Part shown: in pieces, positions 24,572 through 35,934 of the stretch | Layout: the number at the start of each line of letters is the position of its first letter | How positions within the stretch are numbered: the stretch's first letter is position 1 | From: Symbiodinium natans | Taxonomy: Eukaryota; Sar; Dinophyceae; Suessiales; Symbiodiniaceae | Length of the DNA stretch: 64,000 nt | Direction of reading: 5' to 3' | NCBI GenBank assembly: GCA_905221605.1 | Contig: CAJNDS010002069.1 | Location: forward strand, 212,041-276,040 | Translations under genes and position numbers: made by a program | The notes under the pieces: generated by a model | Seen by the model: the letters and a program-made list of their open reading frames with translations, nothing else | Database searches by the model: none | Told to the model about the DNA's origin: nothing

Positions 24572-27366
24572 TTACTCGCGTGCCTCTTTCAGGGATTCGA
24601 TCTCCTCCTGCCGTCGCGCGTTGCGCTCCTGGGCCGTGGAGCCCGTCGCCAGGCAGGAGTCCTGACGTGCGCAACCTTTTGCAACCGCTCGAACGTCGAC
24701 GTACATGAACCATGTTCTTCTATGTCCGAGCTCATGTCAAAGGAGTGGATTTGGGAAGATTTGGGGCGGCCTTGAGCTGCTCATAGTACTCCTCGGCCGC
24801 CTGAAGCTCCTTCTTGGAGTTTGACCTCGGCCGAAGAAAGCGCGCAGGACTTGTCACTGACTCGTCTGAATCCACTCGAAAGTCGCAAGCTTGAGGTTTC
24901 GAAGCTCGAAGGCCCTTCGAAGGCACACATGATTGGCTTGTTTGTGTCGTTCGCTTGTCGGCCCCAATTCATCTCCTAAGGGGGCTGCTTGGGTGATGCG
25001 ACGCTGCTACACAAGTTGAGTGAAGAGGAAGAAGCAGTTGCCACCTTCCAGCATCGGCAGGCAGAAGAGTTTGGTTACTCCCGGGCCCCGGACAGGTCGG
25101 AGGTGAGGCTGACTATCAGCTGCTCCTGCAACCCAGATATGACCAAAGCACCGCAGCTGGTAGGTTCCCTGGATTTCAACATCTCTGAGCAGAATATAGC
25201 CGCTCGGGCCCATGGTCCCATGGTCCCATCTCCTTCTCACCCTTCTGGAGCTTCTTGTGCTCCAAGTCTTTCTCCTGCTGGACCTGGTGCCACGCGACGA
25301 CATGCAAAAGTGTCACCTTGACTTCTGAGCTGGGCTCCCCGTTAACACAAGCGGTGGGCTTTAGAGCATTCTCGAGCAATGTCAGGGCATGAGCGAATCG
25401 AAGCTGATCTGCCTTCAAGATCGCCATTTCGGACTTGAGGTCTGCAAAGTCCTTCTTTGCGGACGACTCTTGAGCTTTTGTGGTGCTCTCCAGCTTGGAA
25501 TAGTCAGACTGGACCACCTGCAGGGCATGAGGCAACCAACCTTTCACTTAACACAGGGGACCTTTCCAGAGAGACCGTGGATGACCTGTTCGAACTTGAA
25601 CACATTTGTTTGCTGTGATAAAAAGCGATGCATAGCCGAAAGAGGACTCCGACCCAACTCCGCAGCAAAAGCTGCTGCATGCCCCGAACGTCTGGTCCCG
25701 CCTCGAGCATGGCAATCACGCTGTCGCTGCCCTGGCCTGTGTATGCACCATCAAAAACCTTTGGTGCCTCTCGAAGCTTGGTGGCAGTCTGGACGAATGA
25801 AGGCTTCTTCATGCTCGCGTAGTACTCCCGGAGAACCGCAATCGACTCGGCGACAGCCTTGTTGGCCTCCCTGGCGTCGGTGATCGTCTTGTCGTTCTCG
25901 GCTTGCTCGGCCTCGCGAGCCTTTGTCTGGTTGGCCAGGCTCTCCTTGTTTTCGGCAAGCTGGCTCACGAGCTCCGCTATTTCGGCTGCCAGCTTTGCAA
26001 CTGCACTCTGGGCGGACTCAACCTTGGCCTCCGTGTCGTCGACCTCGGCCTCATGCGATGTGCGCGCCTTCTCGTTCTGGCCCATTTCTTTGTCGCACCA
26101 TTCCCTATGTTCCATGTCCTGGCTCGATTCCTCCTGCAAGAAACTGCTTTGAGTATTGCCACGCAATGATCTCATGGCCTTCACACTACAGCTACTTTCC
26201 TTGCCGAGTAGAATCCCAGACAATCCTCCAGCTTGGTGATCAACTTTTCCACCATGCCGCGGACTTTTTCCATGGGATCTGCCGCCTGCCCTCAGAGATC
26301 GTTCTGATTTCGCACAACGCTTTGAATAAAGCACGACTAATATTCAGTGCAAAGGTCGCTTCTCAGCTCATCTTGCGGGCGCGGGGCCAATGCGAGCAGC
26401 GAGCGAAGACAGGATGCGGCCTGGTGCACACGTGTGGCGAGAGAAGGAAGTACAGGCGGGCAACGGTGGGCATCATTTTTGTCAACTGATGCACAGTGTA
26501 CTGCACATGAAGCGAATGCTGAACATCTCCACTTCTCTCCACCTTCCCTCTCCTCCCCTTCCCCTTACCTGTTTGCGTTCCAGATTATGAATGGTCACCA
26601 GTCGATCTTCGATGTGCGCTGAACCATTGCCCGACATGAAAAATGCCAGCAATAAGGTTTCTTTGCAGTTGACATCCTGCAGCACTGTCCAAGGCTGGCA
26701 CTGTTGAACTTCACAGCCTGTTTCTGGAGGTACTTTGCTGCTCGGGCCTGTCAACGAGATGCCGGACAGGGAGAAATTGTCCATAAACCTCCTCCAAAGA
26801 GCCTCTTCCGGTGAAAGCTGAACGACCGAAGGTGGGACAGAGCCGGACCAAAAAGCACTCTACACCGACACCCCAACTTCTCGTGCCTTGGGTCACAAGA
26901 CCACCCCAGTTCCTCCGGTAGAAACCCAGCAAATCCCAAGCCTTGTGAAACCAGAACCCCACCGCGCCAGCCTCGCCCTCTGGCGCGAGTCGCAGTGACA
27001 CCAGCGCGGTGCCAGCCTCAACTTTGGAGCTCAGACTTGAGGGGAGGGAACTGTTTGGTGCAAGTGGCGACGATACTACTGATGATGATGAAACTGAAAG
27101 AGAGACGGTAGACTACGCAGAAGGTGTCTGCGAAATGCTGAAACGGACAGGCTCTCCCATCATGTGCCTTGAACTGCAGCCGGGTTTGTGTCAAGCTGAC
27201 CTCCTTGAAGGACAGCAATTCTATAGCCTCGGGACCCATGTCATACCCATGTTCAGACACAGTCACAACAATGGCCCAAGGACCCTGCCTTGCTGATGGC
27301 GACCAGCTCACCCTCGCGGAGCTTGCTTCGCTCTGCGAAGTCCTCCGCCTTTTGCTCGCAGCTGGC
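24572..27366 (-). CDS. Secreted coiled-coil protein, 3' exons to stop codon
   Basis: Last part of the same gene, with the best-resolved introns of the window. Exons: 27366-27289 (KAEDFAERSKLREGELVAIS), 27227-about 27204 (AIELLSFK), 26285-26226 (ADPMEKVRGMVEKLITKLE), 26133-25702 (144 codons with EHREWCDKEMGQNEK, a long heptad-rich coil and VFDGAYTGQGSDSVIAMLE), 25517-25413 (VVQSDYSKLESTTKAQESSA), 25283-about 25242 (VQQEKDLEHKKLQK), about 24820-24771 (KELQAAEEYYEQLK) and 24661-24572 (DSCLATGSTAQERNARRQEE, stop TAA). Between 27.2 and 26.3 kb one or two exons are missing from my reading. Intron starts: GC at 27288, 25701, 25412 and 24770; GA at 26225. Phase 0 throughout. It ends in the ERxxRRxEEIxSLxEA motif typical of the family C-terminus. 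Confidence 0.85.
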
Positions 27367-27609
27367 CTCTTCGAAGCACAGCATGCGTAAAGGCATGAAA
27401 GGCAGGGGAGGGTATAAAGGGTAGGAGGTCACGAGTGGGAAGCCTGCAGTTGGCGAGGCAAGGGTCGAGTCGGGTCTGGTCCAAACATCCTGCAGCATAC
27501 CCCCACCCCCCCCCGCCCCCTCCCCCCACCCTTCTGCTTTTTTGGGGCATCCGCCGTTTTGAAAGCAGATCCGGTCAGATGGGACAACTTCTGGCTGTTG
27601 CCATGTTCA

Positions 27610-30021
27610 TCACCTGGAGACCTGCCAATACTTGTACTGCTTGGCCTGCAGTGGCTCTTGCACTTTCATCTCAACCTGTGGTGGTAGGCCCTTCGGGACC
27701 AGCACTCCCAGGCTGCCAACCCGGTCCCAGTGATCCACCTCAAGGTGGCTTGGCTTCAGCAGGCGGAACCGCAGGGCCACCTGTCGCTGTGACAGGTCCA
27801 CCGGCAGGTGGCCGCTGAGCACGTTGCTGTAGACCGTACGGGTGTTTGACTGCACCAACCTGCCGGGAAAGACTGGCAAGTAGGTTGCGCCCACAGGGAG
27901 GCCCGGGAGCACCTCCTTCGTTGCGTTGTAGAAATACCAGGGTGCCCGGGCCTCAAAGTCGAAAGGCACCTGTTGCACGACGGGGCCAAAGGTCACTGAT
28001 TGCTGTTGGCTTCTGGCACGACTTGAGCTCACAAATCCTTCCGGGAGGTCCTTGACAACAGCTGGAGGCCTGAGGGCACCAGGATCACTGCAACCCTGGC
28101 GAATGGCTGCTTCAGCCTTCGATGAAGCACGTGGGGCTGCCAAAGCAGCATCCACCGCCTCCTTGCCATAAATAAGCACATGCGTTGTCACAGCCAACAT
28201 TGCAGTGTCCCCTTGGATGAAGCCGTTGAAGTCCGTGTAACGATTGTAACGGCGGGTGGCATTTAGCCAAACTGACAGTTCCAGCTTGAAAGTATTCACA
28301 GCAGCATTAGTATCCAGGTGATCGCTGATGTCAATGAAAATCCCAGGCTCCACACTGCCAGGACACCAGCCGTTCCGGCTCTCGAACCAAGTCCCGTGCT
28401 GCGAGGGTCCTATGGGATTCAAGTAACAGTCATCGCGCCATTGGGTGACGTTCGCAAAGCTTTTGCCGTTGAGCTGGAGGTTGTACACAGCATGGCAATA
28501 CTCACCACACTGCTCCGAGGTAGCTGCCCAGCCATGTCCCGTCACTGTCAGGTGCAGAATGGCACGCTCACCGGGTGACAGCTTGCTCGAGAAAGGCCTC
28601 GTGAAGACAGGTCCAGAATCCGTTTCGTGCACCACGCAGACTGGCTGCGACTGTGCTCTTGCCAAGGATCGAGGCAAGTTGCTCCCGGAATCAATGTCCA
28701 CACGAGCGATTGGGAAGTGCTCCTCCACGCTTGGCCCCTGGAAACCCAAGATCCTCAAGCTGGCTTTGGGCAGCTCGCCCTTCTTCAGCAGCACCTGCCC
28801 CGAAGCGACGCCACGCTGCTGAAGGGCTTGGATCTTGCTTCTGGCACTTGGGAGCACGTCCTTGCTTCGAGGGACCTGAACCCCAGGGAACGTTGTGGAG
28901 TTCAGTCTCTCAAAGCAAGGCATCGTAAGGTTTGCCAGAAAATGACTGCGGTTGATCACTTTCTGCACGAATCCCACAGGAGTGAAGGGAAAGGACATGT
29001 TCATCCACAGGGTTGACGAGTACTGCTGGTCTGTCGCTGTTGCACCGTCCGCGAAGAACATGGGCATGTTCTCCACAATCTCCGCAGGTTCGCTCAGCGA
29101 TACTTCAAGAAGCGTTGATGGATGCCGAATCACGCGCTTCACTGATCCAGAGATTAAATCACCCAGAGCTAAGATCTCCAGGAAGTTCTCTTCCAGGGTT
29201 TTGGTAAGATTGTGAAGGAAACCTTCATCATGCCGCCGGCTTGCCACAACCTGCTGCTCTGCAATCTGCGCAATCATACCGTTTCTGGCACTTCTCTTGA
29301 AAGCATCGAGGCCATGAGGACAGGGATAAACATCTGACACTTTCAGGTCAGCAACCTCGGTCAGGTTTAAGTCAGTGCCACTGAGTGTTCCTTCCGAGGC
29401 TGCGATGCTCCCGATTGGAATGAGAGGCTTTGGAAAAGACTCTGCCAGCATCACTGTTGCTCTTGGGCGGATGCTTGTGGTGGCAGACTTCGGCCACACC
29501 ACTAAGTCCACACTGACGTTCCACGCGTTCCCATCGGATGTATTGAAAGCCGTGCAAACACCTGTCACGTTGTTTACGTAGACTATCTGGCGACGCGTGT
29601 CGTTCCCAACCCAAGTGTCAATGGCAGCATAAAAGTCGAGTTTACCGCTGATGTTTAGGAGCGTCTCAAGCAACTGAGTGTAGCCAGTGATATCGACAAT
29701 TGCTTCCAGTTCTGCTCCATAAGGCGTCACAAAGCGGAGGAGCTCTGCCGTTTCGGCTTCCTGTGACGGCTCATCTTTAGCAGACGCGCGATCCTCCTGA
29801 AGCGCAAGCGTCCGCTGGGAAACGGCAGAAGCATCGCGCTGGAGTAGACTGACCACAGCAGCAGCCGGAACGGTGCCACTCAGCAGGAGCAGAAGAAATA
29901 ATGGAGTTGCGAGGAGCGAGAATTTTGAGGAGCACGAGCCACTTCTGCTGGCAGGAAAGGCAGAATATGAAGCACCATTCAGGAGTGTCCTGGTATGCGA
30001 AGAGTTCAGTGAAGGGTCCAT
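27610..30021 (-). CDS. Intronless PNGase F-type (peptide N-glycosidase) domain protein nested in an intron
   Basis: 803 codons, one exon. A hydrophobic stretch (residues 35-58) after a short Ser/Arg-rich lead is a signal peptide or signal anchor, so the protein enters the secretory path. Residues 495-560 match the conserved core of the PNGase F C-terminal domain: GHGW, CGEYCH (E507), LQLNGKS, QWRDDCYLNP, GTW and GWCPGS. PNGase F removes N-glycans by cutting the Asn-GlcNAc bond; that this protein does so is inference. The N-terminal 450 residues are not recognised. The chain has 14 lumenal N-x-S/T sites of its own. It lies in the 2.8 kb intron of the coiled-coil gene, same strand. The last codons (YWQ, then GTCTCC) could instead be a splice donor, so a further exon is possible. 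Lack of introns suggests retroposition, but no spliced-leader relic is seen before the ATG. Confidence 0.72.
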   Translation of the reverse strand: MDPSLNSSHTRTLLNGASYSAFPASRSGSCSSKFSLLATPLFLLLLLSGTVPAAAVVSLLQRDASAVSQRTLALQEDRASAKDEPSQEAETAELLRFVTPYGAELEAIVDITGYTQLLETLLNISGKLDFYAAIDTWVGNDTRRQIVYVNNVTGVCTAFNTSDGNAWNVSVDLVVWPKSATTSIRPRATVMLAESFPKPLIPIGSIAASEGTLSGTDLNLTEVADLKVSDVYPCPHGLDAFKRSARNGMIAQIAEQQVVASRRHDEGFLHNLTKTLEENFLEILALGDLISGSVKRVIRHPSTLLEVSLSEPAEIVENMPMFFADGATATDQQYSSTLWMNMSFPFTPVGFVQKVINRSHFLANLTMPCFERLNSTTFPGVQVPRSKDVLPSARSKIQALQQRGVASGQVLLKKGELPKASLRILGFQGPSVEEHFPIARVDIDSGSNLPRSLARAQSQPVCVVHETDSGPVFTRPFSSKLSPGERAILHLTVTGHGWAATSEQCGEYCHAVYNLQLNGKSFANVTQWRDDCYLNPIGPSQHGTWFESRNGWCPGSVEPGIFIDISDHLDTNAAVNTFKLELSVWLNATRRYNRYTDFNGFIQGDTAMLAVTTHVLIYGKEAVDAALAAPRASSKAEAAIRQGCSDPGALRPPAVVKDLPEGFVSSSRARSQQQSVTFGPVVQQVPFDFEARAPWYFYNATKEVLPGLPVGATYLPVFPGRLVQSNTRTVYSNVLSGHLPVDLSQRQVALRFRLLKPSHLEVDHWDRVGSLGVLVPKGLPPQVEMKVQEPLQAKQYKYWQVSR

Positions 30022-30142
30022 TGCCCGTGGACTATCCCTGAATTATCAGGAGCCCATCTGCGGAGCACAGCAATCGGCAAACAGCTTCAAAAGACCGACT
30101 CGGGTGAGCATATGAATAGGCAAGGCATCACTCTCCGCGCGC

Positions 30143-31015
30143 CTTCACCTCTTTCAGGTACTTCTGCTGCTCTGCCAGTGATGCCTGGAGAGCAGCTTCA
30201 GTAATGCAAAGAATCAGTGGATGAAAGGAACTGCCTATTTTTGAGCTTTCTGGTGTAGTACAGCCACGTCGTCGATCGGAGCTGAGAAGAAAGATTGACG
30301 GCCCCATCCCCCGCCTCCGTGTCCTCCAACTCTGCCTTCTGAGCGGCTGCGCTCTGCAGCGCCGTGGCCTGTACGACCCAACTTCAAAATCCAAAACAAA
30401 ACTGTTAAATTGCCCGAGTCAAAACCTAACCCCTATAAACCCTCAGGCACACAGGCTGCTGTACATTGTGGGTCCTTGCTCTGCGTCATCTCCTGTTGCG
30501 ATGCCTTCGTCTGGGTCAGCCTTGCAGACAAAACTGGAGCCTTCCTGTGTGATTGGCACAAACAGCCACAGTGCAGCTTCGCTGCATTGTTTTCAGCTTC
30601 TGGGACAGGAGGTCGTGAGCCTTAAAGAAACGTAGCAGAAGTAAAGAGACGTCAGTTGCACACAGGTCAACATGGCGCACATGCTTCGGGCACTGCATGA
30701 GGCCGGCTGCAACAAGTAACGTGGCTTCGCTTGGTCTCCTCCTTCTCGAGCTCACTGCGCTCATCAGCGAACTTGTCACCTACATGCGCGCTTTGGGTTG
30801 TTCAAGAAAGGCACGGGATGGCGAGTTCGCATGGCCGAATGCAGTCTGCGCAACAGGGCATGTATACAAAGTCGAGACTGAACTGCATGAATGCATGACA
30901 TCCAAACAAACTTCGTTCCCGAGGCTTCCGCGGAGTTTATCCAGCATTTCCTTGATGCTGGAAGTTGACAGATCGAAGGCATCCAAGCCCTCAGGCTTCC
31001 GAGCTTCTTCGTCAG
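30143..31015 (-). CDS. Secreted coiled-coil protein, middle exons
   Basis: Same gene as 33.79-32.29 kb. Pieces: about 31015-30911 (LDAFDLSTSSIKEMLDKLRG), about 30771-30727 (FADERSELEKEETKRSH), about 30613-30575 (AHDLLSQKLKTM), 30368-30315 (ATALQSAAAQKAELEDTE, ending at a GC donor) and 30184-30143 (ASLAEQQKYLKEVK, ending at a GC donor). Exons 30368-30315 and 30184-30143 are whole codons and join in phase. The downstream partner of the last exon is at 27366, so the intron is 30142-27367, about 2.8 kb, and it contains a complete unrelated ORF. Confidence 0.7.
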
Positions 31016-32289
31016 AATGATACCTTGCAGGTGCTGCGGGATGCTCCCCAGCGTGGCCCATGACATTCCTCGACGACTACATGAAAGTTCACTGGCGTGC
31101 CAAGTGGCTGATTCCTTCACCCCAACCCAACCCACACAACAGTCCACTAGGCACCCTCAGCCCACCCCCCCTCCTAGCATTGTCGAGAAAGCTCCTTCTG
31201 CTGGATGCTAGCTGATATGTGCTGGAAAGTTGAAAATCAGCATGCCGAAGATTTGGTACCGACCAAGCGTTGACAAGAATGCGCGGACTGAACACAAGAG
31301 CAATCGCGCGAAACTGCGTTTTTGCAAACGAGCAAACTGAAGAAGGTGTTTAGTTTTCCTCCTCAGGAACCAATGCCGTTGCCGCCACCGAAGTTCGAGG
31401 CCTGCCTCGATGTATACCTGGTGCTTGAGGCTGAGGCCCACAAGGCTGCACTCGGCCGGTGGTTTTCGGCTGGCAGCGTAGTCGCCACTCGTGAAACACG
31501 GGCATGAGGATTGAGGGATTAAGGTGTGAGCTGTAGGGTTTCGGGTTTAGGGTTAGGGTAGTCTGGCAGAATTTGCAAACCTTTCCAAACTCTAAAAGAC
31601 TGCTGGTCTACCCGCTGCCTTTGCACAAGAGCAGAACTCCCCCACGAAGCGGCAACTGCTTTTCCAACCCTCAACAGGTCGCCAGTTTTTCGGACAGGTC
31701 TGCCGCCAAAAATGTCCCACGACGACTCCACCTAAAAGTCCTAAAGCCTGTTTGCGACTGCTCCACTCGCAACACGCTTGCCCGGCAGCTGCACCGTGCC
31801 GCTGCAAACATTGTCAATTCTCAGACTGTCAGATATGTCAATGCGAAACGGAATGCAATGCAGATGCTCGAAGAGCTTCTGGCTTGCCGTGGGTACGAGG
31901 CGCTCCAGCCACAACATGCCACAACGTTACAAACCCCACGTCACCTGAAGGAGAACAAGCCCCGGCGACTGCTTGCATGTGTCCCTGCGGCCCTGCACCC
32001 GAAAATCCCCACCACGAGCTCGCACGGCGCAAGCATGCGTTTCCTAGGTTGCGGCCCCATTGTTCCTTGAAAACGCCACTTTGTGGTCTACCAAGGCTGA
32101 AATTCAATTATTTCTTGTCAACATGGCGTGCTTGGCTACAGTTTGCCAAAGCCCCCTCATCCACATCTAAAGATAACCTCAAGCAGTCAGCCCGGGGGCA
32201 TATGGCCCGTAATTCGCAGGAAGCAACAGTTTCGACCGATGCGATTGCCACCGAAGGCAAGACTCCTCTGCGACAAAAGACATGATCGA

Positions 32290-33794
32290 GCCCAGGATCG
32301 AGCCCGGCAGGGAGCGACAGAATCCGAATGGCTCTGACATGGTATCAGGATGCATCAGGGGCCCCGGCATTGCCAAGAAGGCAGTAACCTTCTTTGCCTC
32401 CGCCGCCGGCAGAGGCAAGGTTGCTAGAAGGGCCAGTGCCTTGCTGGCAGGGGCTTTGAATTGAGGCCAAGGCCTGGAGGGATCCGGAGAGGGAGAGATG
32501 AGGAAAAGAGGCACCGGAAGTGCAACAAGAAGTAAGAGCCCCGAACCACCCCTCTCCCCGACAAGTCTGCCGGCTGCACCTTCGAGGTACCGGCCTCCGC
32601 AGGAACTGCTTAGAAGAAATAACGAAAAACCCAAAAGGCATCTTGGGTCGATCGGGCGGGGCGCCTGATCCTTGAGGACCTTCTGAGCCCCCATAATCGC
32701 CTGAATCGACTCAGTGAAGTCCTCATCGTGCTGTGCAAAGTGAGAAGATGTGACAACAGCAAAACCACAGCTCAAACATGCTCCATCACGCCTTGAGGGG
32801 CACTGCGACTTACTTCGAGTGGTAGAGAGAGGATTGGGCTCTTGGAGTCGAACTCGCTCTCAAAAAAACCAAGGCAGAGAGCCACGCTCAAGAAGCCCAG
32901 TCCCGGGGAGGGGGGGGGGGGTGGGTCCTTGTGTGTCTCCTGGTACGCGGCCCTCTGCTCCTTCCGAAGGGCCGTGGCGTTGTCTGCCTCGATGGTCCAC
33001 TTGGTCATGTCGGCACTCAGGCCTCGGTAGCTGCTATTTCTTGTTTCAAATGGGTACGGTTTTACGAATAGAAGGGGGCCCCGAATAGAGCCCCAAAGAG
33101 GAGGACTCCCGAAGTTGTAGGGACCTCAATAAGGTACCCCCTAATATCGGAAACCCCCCCCAATGTATTTTTCAAGTTCTGCAAAAGCCGGGCCTGCAAG
33201 TTTCTCGTCGAAGGTGCTGCTTGCGGCCTCTGCAGATTCCTCGGCGCTGGCTCTCTTGGGCTTTGGCATGACAACAAGGAGACTTTCACATGCACCCGCG
33301 ACTCAGGATTTGAAAAGATCGCAGCGAACAGGCCAATCCGTGGCTGCACCAAGCGTCAATCTCAGCCTTCAGGAGGTCTGTCTGGTCGGAGAGATCGGTC
33401 ACCTCTGCAGGACAAGACATGGTGCTCTTCTCCAAAGCGGGTTTTGCTAATGCACAGAACCCTTTCGCGCCTCTTTGGTCTTCGTTGCCGTCTCCCCCTC
33501 GCACCAAGTCTTGTATGCCGCGTACTGCACAGCCTCGTCTTGCTTCTCCTTCTCACCTCAACATTCTGTCAGTTCGGCGTTGGACCCGCCTTGCTCGGCA
33601 CACTGGATGCACCCAAGTGGCCTGTTTCTTTCATCGACTTCAGCATGGACAACACCTTCGATCATTGCTAAGAGGCGGCATCGGCCCAGGTCGGCCCAGG
33701 CATCAGTCCCTCCAACCTTCGAGAGGACGCTGGCCGAGTCTGCCGGCACCAGGCAGAGGCAGAGGCAAAGAAACCGCGCCATGCTGAGCTTCAT
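32290..33794 (-). CDS. Secreted coiled-coil protein, 5' exons (signal peptide to first coils)
   Basis: First part of one long gene continuing at 31.02-30.14 and 27.37-24.57 kb. Exon 1 (33794-33717) begins MKLSMARFLCLCLCLVPADS, a signal peptide, and ends at a GT donor. Then 33655-33629 (VLSMLKSMK), about 33551-33476 (AAYKTWCEGETATKTKE), 33402-33367 (VTDLSDQTDLLK), about 33027-32925 (ADMTKWTIEADNATALRKEQ) and about 32734-32675 (HDEDFTESIQAIMGAQKVLK, ending at a GA donor). Probable further pieces are near 32465-32380 (ALALLATLPLPAAEAKKV) and 32345-32290 (EPFGFCRSLPGSILGSIMS). It resembles a family of long, secreted, Ala/Glu/Lys-rich coiled-coil proteins with WC motifs that I know from dinoflagellate gene sets; no enzymatic role is known to me. 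Confidence 0.72.
33058..33158 (+). mobile_element. MITE-like dispersed element, copy 2
   Basis: About 101 bp. Begins GGTTTTACGAA and ends ATCGGAAACCCCC, which are inverted repeats of each other with a few mismatches. It contains AAGGTACCCCCTAAT, also in copy 1. Confidence 0.65.
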
Positions 33795-33799
33795 TTCGC

Positions 33800-35930
33800 C
33801 TCGCTGTTCTGGGTTCATAGTGTCATAGTGGCATTTATAGGGTGTATAGGCGATTACAGTGACTTTTCTAGTCTGATAGATTATTGAATCTGTAGAACCT
33901 GCCGAAGTTGACAGCCCTGCTAATTGCAGCCTCGGCGCCAGGAAGGACCTTGGTGGCCTAAGGGCACTCCAGGATCCCTGGTCTATCGAGCCGAGAGAGC
34001 AGCCGAAACAGCGGCGCGTCGTCCCCAAGAGCTTGAAAGCGGCTTGTGGCGGAACACCCTCTCAAATCTCAATAAAAAACTCCGTCACGACGTGCGCCTT
34101 GTACTCCCGGTTCTTCACTTCCGGTGCGAGCCAGAGAAACTCCTCTTGCACTTGTCAGTTTGCAAGGCATCTGCCCAGAAAACATGTGGCCCTTTGTGCT
34201 CCTGCACCACACGAGGATCCAGGAAGGGGTATCTTGCCTCCACCCCATGGGCTCCAGCCTGGGATGCCCTTTGAAAAGCAGCTCTTCGCCTGCGCTACAG
34301 GTAGTTGCCCAGCTGAGGTTCCGACGACGTGTTCTTCCTTGTGGAGATAGTCCCGCTGCGTAGACAAAAAGAACCTGGGCACCACCGAGCCGAGCAGATA
34401 CCAGCAGACTTGCACCGGCTTAAGGAAGGACAAGCACCACAAGCAAGCACTGTCTTGCACTCGACGACAGGATGCCAGCGCCGAGAAACGCACCCTGCCC
34501 AGGGGAAGATGGTCGACAAGTCGTTTGGAAACCTCAGGTCATCCACGGTTATGTGGGCAAACAAAAACTGCCGATGCCGGATCCTCCCTCGATCTGAGGC
34601 GCCTGCAATCCTCCAAACGATGACTGCCTCTTGCTACGCCGCTGCTACATTACTGCTACATGCTCAATCCAAGCTCCCAGAGATTCACTGGAATGCCGAG
34701 GGCGATTGGGGGTGGGACGGGCACCACTTGTCCCCGGCAAAGCCATAGTCACTAAGGATTTCCTGGCGTAGGAAACAAGCTCAAACCACTCGAAAACACT
34801 CGTTCCGCCGTCTTTGCGTCTGACACGCTGCCTTATTGGCTGTCTAGCCAAAAACCAGGCGGGCTGAACGTCCGCTCCCGATCCGGAAAGGTAGCACAGC
34901 GCCCCCCTGTCACGGCTCAGCCGCACCTCGGCATGCTGAGCTGCCACAGCTTTGTGTGATGCTCGCTGGCACTGGGCCGATGACAATGTAGCTGAGTCCT
35001 GCGCTCACATTCAAATGTTTCCATTGATCACAAGGCAAGGTCTGCAATGTGGGGCAATGTAGGGCCCGCAGAGCAACGTGGGGAGCTTGAGGGTTCGATC
35101 GATGAACTCAGAAGCCTGCCTGTGGATGCGAGGTCATCCAAAACGTTGGTCTGGCCGGTGGCATTTACCCCGAGATACCTGCATTTCAGAAGTCCTATAC
35201 GTACACATGACCATCGATCATAACATCGCAGAGCACCAGAACGGCTCAGCCCTTTGTGATAGCCACAGTTGCTCGAGCTCAAAATCCTGGCCACTTGCTA
35301 AGACACTACAAGGCACCACTTTCCATGGCGAGAGCTGCAAAAAATCCCTGCTATCCTGCTCGTTCATCATCACAACTGACACCTGCCCAGGCATCGAGGA
35401 ACAAAGCTTGATCACGCGAGGATCAGCCACTTTCTTGCCTCGGACGTTGTCCTGGCGAACCTGGGCAGAGCTACACTGCCCCCTGACAGCAAAAGTTGCT
35501 GCATGCACCGACTTCTCACACAACCAGGCTGCAGACATTGCCCTCTCATGCAGCACCGCTGGGACCTCTGTTCGCTAAGTCGCCGAGACATAGGCGATGT
35601 GCCGGCCAAGCAAACAGTCACAGCTCCAGCCTCTTCGCCGAGCAGTGCAAATGCCTGGCACTCTCTCCCCCAGAGCAGACTCAGCAGACAAAAACACTGA
35701 GCCAAGCATGCGCAGCCGGCATGGTGCAGCACAGACTGGTGGTGAAGTGATGCGTGAATGGCCCCAGAATCCTGAGAAGCTACAGTATGGTATGCATGGA
35801 CGCGAGACGGGCAGAGCTTCCCCATGCTGTCCAAGGCCAGAACGAAGCCCGACGACAGGCCGATAAACAAAGGGCGACCTGTTGAAATCAGGTCCTGGTC
35901 GGAAGCATCACGCGGCGCTTCTTTTCCGTG
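33800..35930. other. Mostly unassigned stretch
   Basis: Upstream of the coiled-coil gene start. Besides the weak stretch at 35.4 kb, about 34560-34470 on minus (HITVDDLRFPNDLSTIFPWA) looks coding. No promoter motif could be named; dinoflagellate genes usually lack a TATA box. Confidence 0.4.
35370..35490 (-). CDS. Unassigned exon-like stretch
   Basis: The frame reads QDNVRGKKVADPRVIKLCSS ... MPGQVSVVMMNEQDSRDFLQ with codon-like composition. A second stretch at about 35865-35810 reads LFIGLSSGFVLALDSMGKLC, which resembles one WD-type blade. Not enough for a call. Confidence 0.3.
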
Positions 35931-35934
35931 TGGG

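Noticed and set aside
31573-32070. 165-codon plus-strand frame with a helical-looking middle (AAANIVNSQTVRYVNAKRNA)
   Set aside because: No recognisable domain, no splice support, and the minus strand around it belongs to the coiled-coil gene's introns. It cannot be excluded but is not supported.
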